64,000 bases of DNA from Nitrososphaerota archaeon (GTDB taxonomy: Archaea > Thermoproteota > Nitrososphaeria > Nitrososphaerales > JACPRH01): NCBI GenBank assembly GCA_023379805.1, contig JAMCPI010000014.1, positions 1 through 64,000 of the forward strand. Direction: 5' to 3'. This document shows, piece after piece, positions 57,574 through 64,000 of the stretch. Both the position numbers and the translations under genes were made by a program. The number at the start of each line of letters is the position of its first letter. Position 1 is the stretch's first letter. The notes below the pieces were generated by a model, which worked only from the letters and a program-made list of their open reading frames with translations, was not told the DNA's origin and searched no databases.

Positions 57574-58587
57574 TTAATTAGAACCAAGCCATGCGTTCCA
57601 TGCGAGCTTAGCGGTTCCGTTATTGTAAAGCAGTCCCATGCTGTTGAAAGGCGCGATTGTTTTCTGGTCGTACATGAAGGCCCAGATGACTGTTTCTTTG
57701 TTCAGATTTTTCGTTAGATTATAGAACCTGTTGATGAACTCGGCCTGCTTGGTCTCGCTGCTTTCCCAGCCCGAGGGGCTTGGAGCGCTATGCCAGCCGA
57801 TTTCCGTGAACATGACAGGCTTTGATGTGTGGGACTTTATCTCGGTATAGTAGTCCGCAGGAATGTCTGAGGGATTCTTGTAGATGAAGCCTGGGTAGGT
57901 TGTGAAGGCGATGAGGTCGTTCTTGGGAAAACGGTCTAGCAGCTGCCACTGGGCCTTGCTGGGATCGTTGACTCCTCCGAATAATCCACCTTTCAACCCT
58001 TTAATTTGTTCCAGCTGGAATATTGTAAATACCTTTGTGTTCGGCGACACAGCCTTTACAGCATCGTACACTTCACTGTAGAATTTGGCGAATTGGTCGA
58101 AATCAGCCGGAGACTTTTCATACAGCATGTCCGGTTCAACTCCCAAGGCAAGGTACTTCGGCCTGTATTTTTCAGCGAACGCGACTGCACCGCTCTTGTA
58201 GCTCTGCTTCGTTGCGTCATCCAAGGGTCTCAGGAGCCGCCCAGTCGATTGTGTAAAAAACTGCGTCTCAACCACAGGAGTATAACCATAGGTTGACGCA
58301 AGCTCAGCCACAACTCTAGAACCACCATTCACATCACCAAGTTCGTTCCAATCTCCCACCCAGCTCACGATGCTGCCAGCTTGTTTTGCCTTCGTAAAGA
58401 AATCAGTGAAGTTGCTCTGCTGGAAACTCTGCGGAGAGAGTGTTACACCTTTCTGAAAACTTGGCGTAGTTGTCGTCGTTGGCGAGTTACTTTGAGTTAA
58501 TGAGGTAAGGAAAATGCCGCCGACAACCACTATAGATACGGCGATAATCACAAGAGCTATCACAAACGCCGTTCTGCGCTTCATCAC
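57574..58587 (-). CDS. membrane-anchored glycoside-hydrolase-like TIM-barrel protein
   Basis: A 337-residue protein. Residues 8-29 are a signal or anchor helix, followed by a Thr-rich linker (TTTTTPSF). The rest looks like a clan GH-A (beta/alpha)8 barrel: GVTLSPQSFQQ, W.GDWNEL, Glu151 in LALGVEPDM (acid/base candidate), a nucleophile candidate Glu262 in PVMFTEIGWHS, and WAFMYDQ near the end. The substrate is unknown (endo-glycosidase of polysaccharide is plausible). AGGAGG lies 8 bp before ATG 58587. It may degrade glycans outside the cell, like the nearby S53 peptidase. Confidence 0.65.
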   Translation of the reverse strand: MMKRRTAFVIALVIIAVSIVVVGGIFLTSLTQSNSPTTTTTPSFQKGVTLSPQSFQQSNFTDFFTKAKQAGSIVSWVGDWNELGDVNGGSRVVAELASTYGYTPVVETQFFTQSTGRLLRPLDDATKQSYKSGAVAFAEKYRPKYLALGVEPDMLYEKSPADFDQFAKFYSEVYDAVKAVSPNTKVFTIFQLEQIKGLKGGLFGGVNDPSKAQWQLLDRFPKNDLIAFTTYPGFIYKNPSDIPADYYTEIKSHTSKPVMFTEIGWHSAPSPSGWESSETKQAEFINRFYNLTKNLNKETVIWAFMYDQKTIAPFNSMGLLYNNGTAKLAWNAWLGSN

Positions 58588-59142
58588 AACCTCCTCAAGT
58601 AAATTGATATTTATTCATTAAGAAAGGAATAACTTATTTTTGATAGTTCGAGCGTTACAAAGATTTTAACGACTTTTAGATATATCTTTCATGATAATGT
58701 ATGTAAAATGACCTATCTACGAAATCTAAACCAAGCATAGATGTCCACTACAACTAACAACTCACTTCCCTAATCATATCAAAACTGCATTATGAGTTAA
58801 AACAAGAATCAATCTGTCCCTCGTTTGTTGCTTAAGGGGGCAGACCACTTAGACTGAGGAACAGCATTGCTTGGGTGGCTTCCGCTGCGATAATGCACAG
58901 TAGGGCAGCTCAAAGAACAAGTCTTCTAAAGGTGTTCTAAAGCATAGGGGTAAAAACTGGGCTTACACAGAATAGATGGTTGATGAGAGCAAATGCGCAA
59001 AGGATAACGCGTTTGTGAGTGAGTAATCATATGAAGAAGGTTGCATTAGTACTATTCTTGTATTAACATGCTGGCGTTTACCGGAGCCTAGTGAGAAAGT
59101 TCTAGATGTGCCTGAGCATAATTGATCTGGCTGGCGGTTTGA
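58588..59142. other. long intergenic region
   Basis: 555 bp between the glycosidase-like gene and the frameshifted BtrH-like gene. It is AT-rich on its left third. An ATG at 59031 opens MKKVALVLFLY then stops, resembling a truncated signal peptide, perhaps a gene remnant. A GC-richer stretch (about 58830-58960) could be a structured RNA, but I found no clear fold or box C/D or H/ACA motif. Confidence 0.4.
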
Positions 59143-60164
59143 TTATGACGAGATAGGAGGAGGGGACGCTTGCTCCAGCAGGGTATATGCTTGTTCCTCA
59201 ATATCATCGATCTGCGTCATTAGCTCAGAGACAATCTGTTTCTGTTTATCCATAGCGGCCTCGCTGAGTTGAATGATTAGTTTCCCGGACTGCTCGAAAA
59301 GTTTTGAGGTCTCTCCCCAGACATCGACATCGTATTTCGCTTTAAGTTCGCTTAGGACAGCGGCCTGCCAGAGTCTCATTCCGTGGCTATTCTCGAAGCT
59401 CTTGGGAACCGTGGGGGGGACAGGTGGCAAACATTGCCATATGGTCGAAGCTTGCCTTATCGCTCCAGTCTAGAATTTCCTTCGAAAGTTTTCTCATCGC
59501 AGGTATTCCGAACATGCTCACAGGAGGGTGAAGCATCTGGTTCGCTTTGAAGCGAAAGCCGGTGGTGGCGACCTCCAACTCGGAAGGAATGTAACTCGGG
59601 ATCTCGAAAACTCTGAGGGTGTTCTTCTTACTCATGCCAGGTACCTTAACATCAAGCGCCTTCTGCAAATCTTCGTAAGAAACCGTCTCTACGTTACTTC
59701 TTCCACAGTCGTGGACATAGAACACCCGCTTTTCGTCGTCGTACCCTACTACAAGGAGATAGTGAATAGGAATATGCTGGCTGCCGTATATCTTTGGATA
59801 GTACTGCAGGTAATACATATCCAGAGCTCCCGCCACGACTGGAGAACCTTGATTGATGAACTCCTTGAGTCTTGAGAGTGTGTTTGTGGAGCTTCGACCC
59901 TCCAGGATAACCTGTTTGAACCCGATTAATATCTCCAGATTCTGAACGAAGTATTTTGTATTTGCGCCCCAGAAGACCATGTTGGGCGGCTTGGCCCGCT
60001 TGAACTTCAGGTAAGCGAAGCTTGCCATTCCTCCGACCACGGACAGCAGATGGTCAACGTACCTTCTATCCCTCCAAGCAAGGATATCCTCTATACCGTT
60101 GACATAGCATTCAGAATCGCATACTTTGTGTGGAAGAAAAATCAGCTTCCTCAGGAGTTATCAC
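59143..60164 (-). pseudogene. BtrH/DUF4872-like peptidase gene with two apparent frameshifts
   Basis: Three overlapping reading frames together cover one protein of about 340 residues resembling BtrH N-terminal (C39-peptidase-like) plus DUF4872. Frame 1: GTG 60164, MITPEEADF. Frame 2, to 59387: FLPHKVCDSECYVNGIEDIL, then VVGGMASFAYLKFKR, PPNMVFWGAN, AGALDMYYLQYYP and HYLLVVGYDD with the catalytic-type His/Asp. Frame 3 (59430-59143): PTVPKSFENSHGMRLWQAAVLSELK to the end. The shifts fall at A5 60137-60141 and G7 59413-59419 (plus strand); removing one base from each joins all frames. Homopolymers suggest sequencing error or true decay. The conserved Cys may be in CDSEC. The function is unknown. 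Confidence 0.65.
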
Positions 60165-60347
60165 CCAGGCATACTCAAGGCTAAGGAAGGACGATAATAA
60201 AAAGGAAAAGAGACCGCGCGTCCGGCAGCAAGCAACTGCCGCAGAAACATAGGCGAGCCAGACCTTCGCGGAAACCTTTTCTACAGGTCAGATATGTTGC
60301 TGCCCTTGCAGCATAACGATGCTACAAAGCTTGGAAGGTATTTGTCT

Positions 60348-61175
60348 ATGAAGGTTCGTGTTGGTCATAGTCCTGATCCTGATGACGCGTTCATGTTTTA
60401 CGGTTTCAGCAGCGGAGCTGTGAAGCTCAAAGGTTACGAGTTTATTGAAGTTGTTGAAGACATAGAGTCCTTGAACAAGAGGGCTATGAAGGGTGAGCTT
60501 GAGGTCACCGCAGTATCAGCTAACGCTTACGCCTTCACCGGCAACAAGTACTACATTCTTAGCTCCGGTTCAAGCATGGGGTTCGGTTACGGCCCCATGG
60601 TTGTGGCTCGCAAACACCTTAGCCGTGAAGAGTTGAAGCGAAAGACTATCGCTATCCCGGGTAAAAACACTACTGCGTACCTTCTTCTGCAGCTGGTGCT
60701 CGGCAAGGTTAAGGTTGTTGAAATGAGTTTTGAGAAGATAATTGGTGCAGTAGCGAGAGGTGAGGTGGACGCAGGGTTGCTGATACATGAGGGGCAGTTA
60801 ACATACGCTTCGTCAAACCTTGAAAATGTTCTGGACATTGCGTCTTGGTGGAACAAGGAAAGCGGCAATCTACCTCTTCCACTCGGGTTGGATGCGACCA
60901 GAAGGGATCTCGGCAGAGAATTCGCGAAAAAGTTCAGCGATCTCCTGAGAGACTCGATTAATTACGGGCTGGCTGAGAAGGAAAAATCCATGAATTATGC
61001 GGCGAAATTCGCGCGGGGCGTATCTATGGATATCGTTGAGAAGTTCACCCTAATGTACGTCAACGATTTAACTTTGGATATGGGTAGCAAAGGCCAGGCT
61101 GCTTTAGAGTTCCTGTATCAGCAGGCAGCGGAAAAAGGAATAATTCCAGATATCCCAGACCTCGAAATTATCTAA
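60348..61175 (+). CDS. mqnD: 1,4-dihydroxy-6-naphthoate synthase (futalosine pathway)
   Basis: About 275 residues; a periplasmic-binding-protein-like fold that converts cyclic dehypoxanthinylfutalosine to 1,4-dihydroxy-6-naphthoate in menaquinone synthesis. The first strand HSPDPDDAFMFYGF is diagnostic of MqnD, and YGPMVVARK and EGQLTYA follow. The longer frame from 60294 begins LLPLQHNDATKLG; GGAAGG before ATG 60348 (MKVRVGHSPDPDD) supports the shorter start, which matches the usual family start. It converges with mqnA; together with mqnE and mqnC it makes a cluster. Confidence 0.92.
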   Translation: MKVRVGHSPDPDDAFMFYGFSSGAVKLKGYEFIEVVEDIESLNKRAMKGELEVTAVSANAYAFTGNKYYILSSGSSMGFGYGPMVVARKHLSREELKRKTIAIPGKNTTAYLLLQLVLGKVKVVEMSFEKIIGAVARGEVDAGLLIHEGQLTYASSNLENVLDIASWWNKESGNLPLPLGLDATRRDLGREFAKKFSDLLRDSINYGLAEKEKSMNYAAKFARGVSMDIVEKFTLMYVNDLTLDMGSKGQAALEFLYQQAAEKGIIPDIPDLEII

Positions 61176-61224
61176 CACAAACGCGCAGGTTAACGAACTA
61201 TCCGAATTCAATCAATAATTGTGC

Positions 61225-62076
61225 TTAGCTGGTGCTAGCCTGCCTGAAGTACGGGCTTAGAAATTGTATGGGTGCGTAGTCGCCCTCTAGGGTCTTAAAC
61301 ATATTGTAGAGGCTGGCTTGAACATCTGCGCTGTAATCCAGTCTCACGCATCGGAAGTACTTTGCAATCAACTCCTTCGGGAGATCTGAACGGCTAGCGG
61401 TTTCACGGATAATCTCATCAAGATTTGAATATCCGTACTGCACCGACGTTCTGACTAAGTTCAAGATACGATTGGTTTCTTTAGGATTCTCATCGACCCA
61501 TTTCCTCCGCATTGCTGAGACTGCGAACACAGCGGGTTTCCCCATGGTTCGCCACCACTCCTCACCTATGTCAAAGATCATAACCGCCTCTTCGTTACCC
61601 GTGCATGTCTTTAGGGCCTCGTCGCCAATTAAGAGCGCCAAGGGTGCTTCGGACAGTAAATCGTTAGACTTGGTGTAATTCGACTTAAGGAAAGTAACTT
61701 CCTCTATCTTTCTCGCCCTTAATATGGCCTCAAGCATCCTTGCTGATGTCTCGGTGTATTCTGTTACCGATATGCGATCACCGCTTCTAATAGAATCCCG
61801 CTGGTGTTTTGGAGTTCTGCTGGAGACCACGCCTGCGCTTAGGATAGGTCCTTTGCTGTGCACTGACATCGCAGGAACCGCTACGAGTTCTTCGCTTCCT
61901 GCAGCTGCGAGGCTTACAGATGAAATTGGAGCAAAGTCGATATGGTCTTGCAGTAGGAGATTAAGGAGTTCTCGTGGTGTCGCGGATATAATCTTAACGT
62001 CATCAGGCGTATTCTTTTCCAGGTAATAGAAGGCGGGATCATTATGGATGAAGGAGATTCGCCCTATTCTAAGCAA
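61225..62076 (-). CDS. mqnA: chorismate dehydratase
   Basis: A 283-residue enzyme that dehydrates chorismate to 3-[(1-carboxyvinyl)oxy]benzoate, the first step of futalosine-type menaquinone synthesis. It shares the binding-protein fold with MqnD. Recognisable: the start IGRISFIHNDPAFYYL, SVSLAAAGSEELVAVPAMSVHSKGPILS, SVTEYTETSARMLEA, SEAPLALLIGDEALK, and DIGEEWWRTMGKPAVFAV. It follows mqnE by 24 bp on the same strand, so they are probably cotranscribed. Confidence 0.93.
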   Translation of the reverse strand: MLRIGRISFIHNDPAFYYLEKNTPDDVKIISATPRELLNLLLQDHIDFAPISSVSLAAAGSEELVAVPAMSVHSKGPILSAGVVSSRTPKHQRDSIRSGDRISVTEYTETSARMLEAILRARKIEEVTFLKSNYTKSNDLLSEAPLALLIGDEALKTCTGNEEAVMIFDIGEEWWRTMGKPAVFAVSAMRRKWVDENPKETNRILNLVRTSVQYGYSNLDEIIRETASRSDLPKELIAKYFRCVRLDYSADVQASLYNMFKTLEGDYAPIQFLSPYFRQASTS

Positions 62077-62100
62077 TGTACGTCGGACGCCTCTGAGTGT

Positions 62101-63264
62101 TTACAAGTATCTAACAATATCGTAAAACGTGTTTCTTTCAGCTGGTGTCCGCCCTATCGCGGTAATTAATTTGGCTAGTTCCTCTCCTGTAGTGGCGCCG
62201 TCTAGACCAGTTGCGTTGAACACCTTCTCACTGAAGGCGGTTCCAACAAGATCGTTACCGCCGTACATGAGTGCTGTTTGAGCCACATGTTTTCCAAGAG
62301 AAACCCAGTAAACTGAAATGTTGTTAATGCTTGAAGCCAGAAGCAGTCTTGATACCGCGATAACCTTCAAATCATCCATAGGTGAGGTTGATCCTTTAAC
62401 GTCTCCCGAATTCAGAAGCGCCGTTTTTTCAGGACTATACTTCAAAGGTATGAATGAGAGAAAACCAGGAACCCTATCCTGAAGATCTCTTAGCTTCAAA
62501 ATGTGATCAACACGATGCTCAGGCTGTTCCACATGACCGTAGAGCATTGTAGAATTCCCGGGTATACCGAGCTTATGGGCTTCTTCTGCAACGCGAAGCC
62601 AATCTTCGCTGGAACATTTGGGTTTACTGCTTATCTTTGCCCTCACTTTTTCATCGAAGATTTCTGCGCCACCACCAGTGGTAGCGTCGAGCCCGGCGGC
62701 CTTCAGTCGGCTCAACACTTCATGCACACTGTTTCCGGTTATTTTCGCTATGAAGTGTATCTCAGCTAATGTGAGAGCTTTTACTGTTACACTTGAGCTT
62801 GTCTTCTTAATCGCGCTGATCAATGACTCGTAATATTCAAGAGAAAGATCCGGGTTAAGCCCCCCAACTGTGTGAATCTCAGTTGCTCCGAGGTGAATAG
62901 CCTCCTTAAGCTGGTCAAGTGCTTGATCAACTGTTAACGTGTACGCTCGTGGATCCTTGGTTCCACCCCGCCTGTACGGTACGTAGAATGCGCAGATCGG
63001 GCACTTTGCCACGCAGATGTTGGAGTAACTCAGATTGTAGCTTGCGGCAAAGGTTACTGTGTCACCGCTATTCTTCCGCCTGACGGTGTCGGCTACTGCA
63101 CCTATCGCATGAATATCGGCGTCTTCTTCACTCTTCATCAATAAGGTACCGTCAGATAAGGTGAGTCGTTCGCCTTGCAGTGCCTTTTCAAAAACATCCG
63201 CTATTGAGGAGTTATCTGTCAGGGCACTGGCCACCTTTCTCACTTGCTCGCTCACCCTTGCCAT
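62101..63264 (-). CDS. mqnE: aminodeoxyfutalosine synthase
   Basis: A 387-residue radical-SAM enzyme that joins the MqnA product with adenosine from SAM to form aminofutalosine. The cluster motif is CVAKCPICAFY (C-x3-C-x2-C). HTVGGLNPDLSLEYYESL and ATTGGGAEIFDEKVR are the MqnE-specific versions, as opposed to the cyclase's QGG and GAGAEI in MqnC. The C-terminus GRTPAERNTFYDIVRYL is also typical. It is the first gene of the mqnE-mqnA pair and is divergent from mqnC. Length as expected. Confidence 0.95.
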   Translation of the reverse strand: MARVSEQVRKVASALTDNSSIADVFEKALQGERLTLSDGTLLMKSEEDADIHAIGAVADTVRRKNSGDTVTFAASYNLSYSNICVAKCPICAFYVPYRRGGTKDPRAYTLTVDQALDQLKEAIHLGATEIHTVGGLNPDLSLEYYESLISAIKKTSSSVTVKALTLAEIHFIAKITGNSVHEVLSRLKAAGLDATTGGGAEIFDEKVRAKISSKPKCSSEDWLRVAEEAHKLGIPGNSTMLYGHVEQPEHRVDHILKLRDLQDRVPGFLSFIPLKYSPEKTALLNSGDVKGSTSPMDDLKVIAVSRLLLASSINNISVYWVSLGKHVAQTALMYGGNDLVGTAFSEKVFNATGLDGATTGEELAKLITAIGRTPAERNTFYDIVRYL

Positions 63265-63296
63265 CGACGACGAATCGAAGGGATAAATACGCTAGG

Positions 63297-63302
63297 TATA
63301 TA
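63297..63302 (+). promoter_or_regulatory. TATA box of mqnC
   Basis: TATATA within AGGTATATACG; predicts transcription near 63325, six nt before ATG 63331. Confidence 0.5.
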
Positions 63303-63330
63303 CGATTTACTTGTAGCTGGTAGCATCGCG

Positions 63331-64000
63331 ATGCGATTGTCCAGCCGGGAGAAGGAGTCCAGAATCGCCACCCTCACGCGCGATAACGAGAAACCTGATG
63401 TAATAAACGCATTCGAGAAGATTGCAGCCGGCGAGAAGCTGCATCTCAGCGATGTTGAATCGTTGATGGGCACCAACAACCTGCATCTTCTAGGCTTGTT
63501 TGCGGACAAAATGCGGGAGAAAGTAGTCGGAAGAACGGTTACGTATATCCCCAATATTATTCTGAATTACACGAACCGCTGCATTGTCAAGTGTCGTTTC
63601 TGCGCTTTTTACAGGGAGTTGGGAAGCAGCGAAGGATACGCGTTAACGGTTGATCAAGCCGCTGATAGAGTAATCGAAGCTTGGACAAGGCTTAGGATTA
63701 GGCAGGCGCTTATTCAGGGTGGAGTCAACCCCGAGTATGGTGTCGAGTATTTTGAGGAGTTGTTCAGGGCGATAAAGACACGAACCAACGGGGAGGTGGC
63801 TATCAACGGGTTAAGCACCTCTGAAATAGAGTACATCGCTAAGAAGGAGAGGATGAGCGTGAAGGAGCTGCTTTCTAGGCTGCGGGAAGCAGGAATTGAC
63901 TCGCTACCGGGGGCAGGCGCCGAGATACTTGTCGATAGAGTTCGAAGGTCTGTTGGCAGAGGCCTCTCAACAGCAGAGGGCTGGTTAAGGACAATGGAAG
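63331..64000 (+). CDS. mqnC: dehypoxanthine futalosine cyclase, 5' part
   Basis: A radical-SAM enzyme that cyclises dehypoxanthine futalosine; the 3' part runs past the window edge. ATG 63331 opens MRLSSREKESRIATL, with the visible ~223 codons including the cluster motif CIVKCRFCAFY, LIQGGVNPEYGVEYF (MqnC-type QGG.NP) and GAGAEILVDRVR. This is the expected first 60 percent of a protein of about 370 residues. It is divergent from mqnE and completes a four-gene mqn set with mqnA and mqnD. Confidence 0.92.
   Translation, partial: MRLSSREKESRIATLTRDNEKPDVINAFEKIAAGEKLHLSDVESLMGTNNLHLLGLFADKMREKVVGRTVTYIPNIILNYTNRCIVKCRFCAFYRELGSSEGYALTVDQAADRVIEAWTRLRIRQALIQGGVNPEYGVEYFEELFRAIKTRTNGEVAINGLSTSEIEYIAKKERMSVKELLSRLREAGIDSLPGAGAEILVDRVRRSVGRGLSTAEGWLRTME

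Noticed and set aside
59031-59066. Very short signal-peptide-like ORF MKKVALVLFLY
   Set aside because: It stops after 11 codons and has no downstream frame that continues it; at most a remnant.
1-64000. CRISPR arrays or restriction-modification/defence operons
   Set aside because: No regularly spaced direct repeats and no cas, methylase or toxin-antitoxin genes were found; only a lone nuclease-like gene.

Overview
The window comes from an archaeon, most likely of the TACK group and near the Thaumarchaeota/Aigarchaeota lineages. The evidence is an archaeal information-processing set (aIF6, prefoldin alpha, FtsY, Spt5/NusG, a 58-residue SecE, ribosomal proteins L1, L10, L11 and P1-type L12, archaeal LeuRS and AlaRS, TYW1, DtdA), glycerol-1-phosphate dehydrogenase for archaeal lipids, an ESCRT-III/CdvB-like protein, a tRNA with a bulge-helix-bulge intron, and many starts lying about 26 bp downstream of a TATA box (leaderless transcripts). 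The lineage is an inference from gene content. Fused CoxI-III, CoxII, CoxIV, a cupredoxin and futalosine-type menaquinone genes suggest a respiring, probably oxygen-using organism.

Layout. 1-3.9 kb: edge of an IS5-like transposase, an SDR dehydrogenase, a zinc ferredoxin, GalT, rubrerythrin, intron-containing tRNA-Thr(CGU), and a lone PD-(D/E)XK-like nuclease. 4-7.1 kb: a metal island with an ABC ATPase and permease of the Zn/Mn type, a DtxR-family regulator and an FTR1 iron permease whose promoter carries a near-perfect DtxR-type palindrome. 7.2-7.5 kb: copy 1 of a small transcription unit described below. 7.6-22 kb: leuS, alaS, archaemetzincin, rpl12 facing away from rpl10-rpl1, an AhpD-like protein, and carAB. 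22.2-26.2 kb: the terminal oxidase operon with its likely cupredoxin donor. 26.3-27.6 kb: secE-nusG-rpl11. 27.7-40.9 kb: housekeeping genes (rtcA, nadM, class V aminotransferase, FKBP, egsA, aIF6-pfdA-ftsY-argF, ogt, dtdA, a proteasome beta subunit, taw1, a MetE-like methionine synthase). 41-50.8 kb: membrane proteins, a CapA-like gene with a new 49-codon follower, cdvB, an ABC exporter, a UPF0282 metallo-beta-lactamase-fold protein, and copy 2 of the small unit. 50.8-60.2 kb: an accessory block with a large S53 peptidase carrying tandem repeats, a DUF362 protein, a transthyretin-like-domain protein, a membrane-anchored TIM-barrel glycosidase-like protein, and a frameshifted BtrH/DUF4872-like gene. 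60.3-64 kb: mqnD, mqnA, mqnE and the 5' part of mqnC.

The most unusual observation is a pair of small units about 42 kb apart (7249-7496 on the minus strand and 49025-49275 on the plus strand). Each has a 41-bp block (35/41 identical) directly upstream of a TATA box, then a predicted transcript of about 177 nt ending at a T-run followed by a shared GCARGGCTG. Inside each, at the same distance from the TATA box, is a cysteine-rich mini-ORF (29 and 34 codons) with 17 aligned identical residues. Seven of those 17 codons differ only synonymously, which is the pattern expected of a real small protein. I do not recognise the family.

How the genes work together: the Mqn genes make the menaquinone that would feed the oxidase, probably through the cupredoxin. 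The DtxR protein probably controls FTR1 and perhaps the ABC transporter. Most remaining genes are constitutive translation, protein-quality and nucleotide-metabolism functions.
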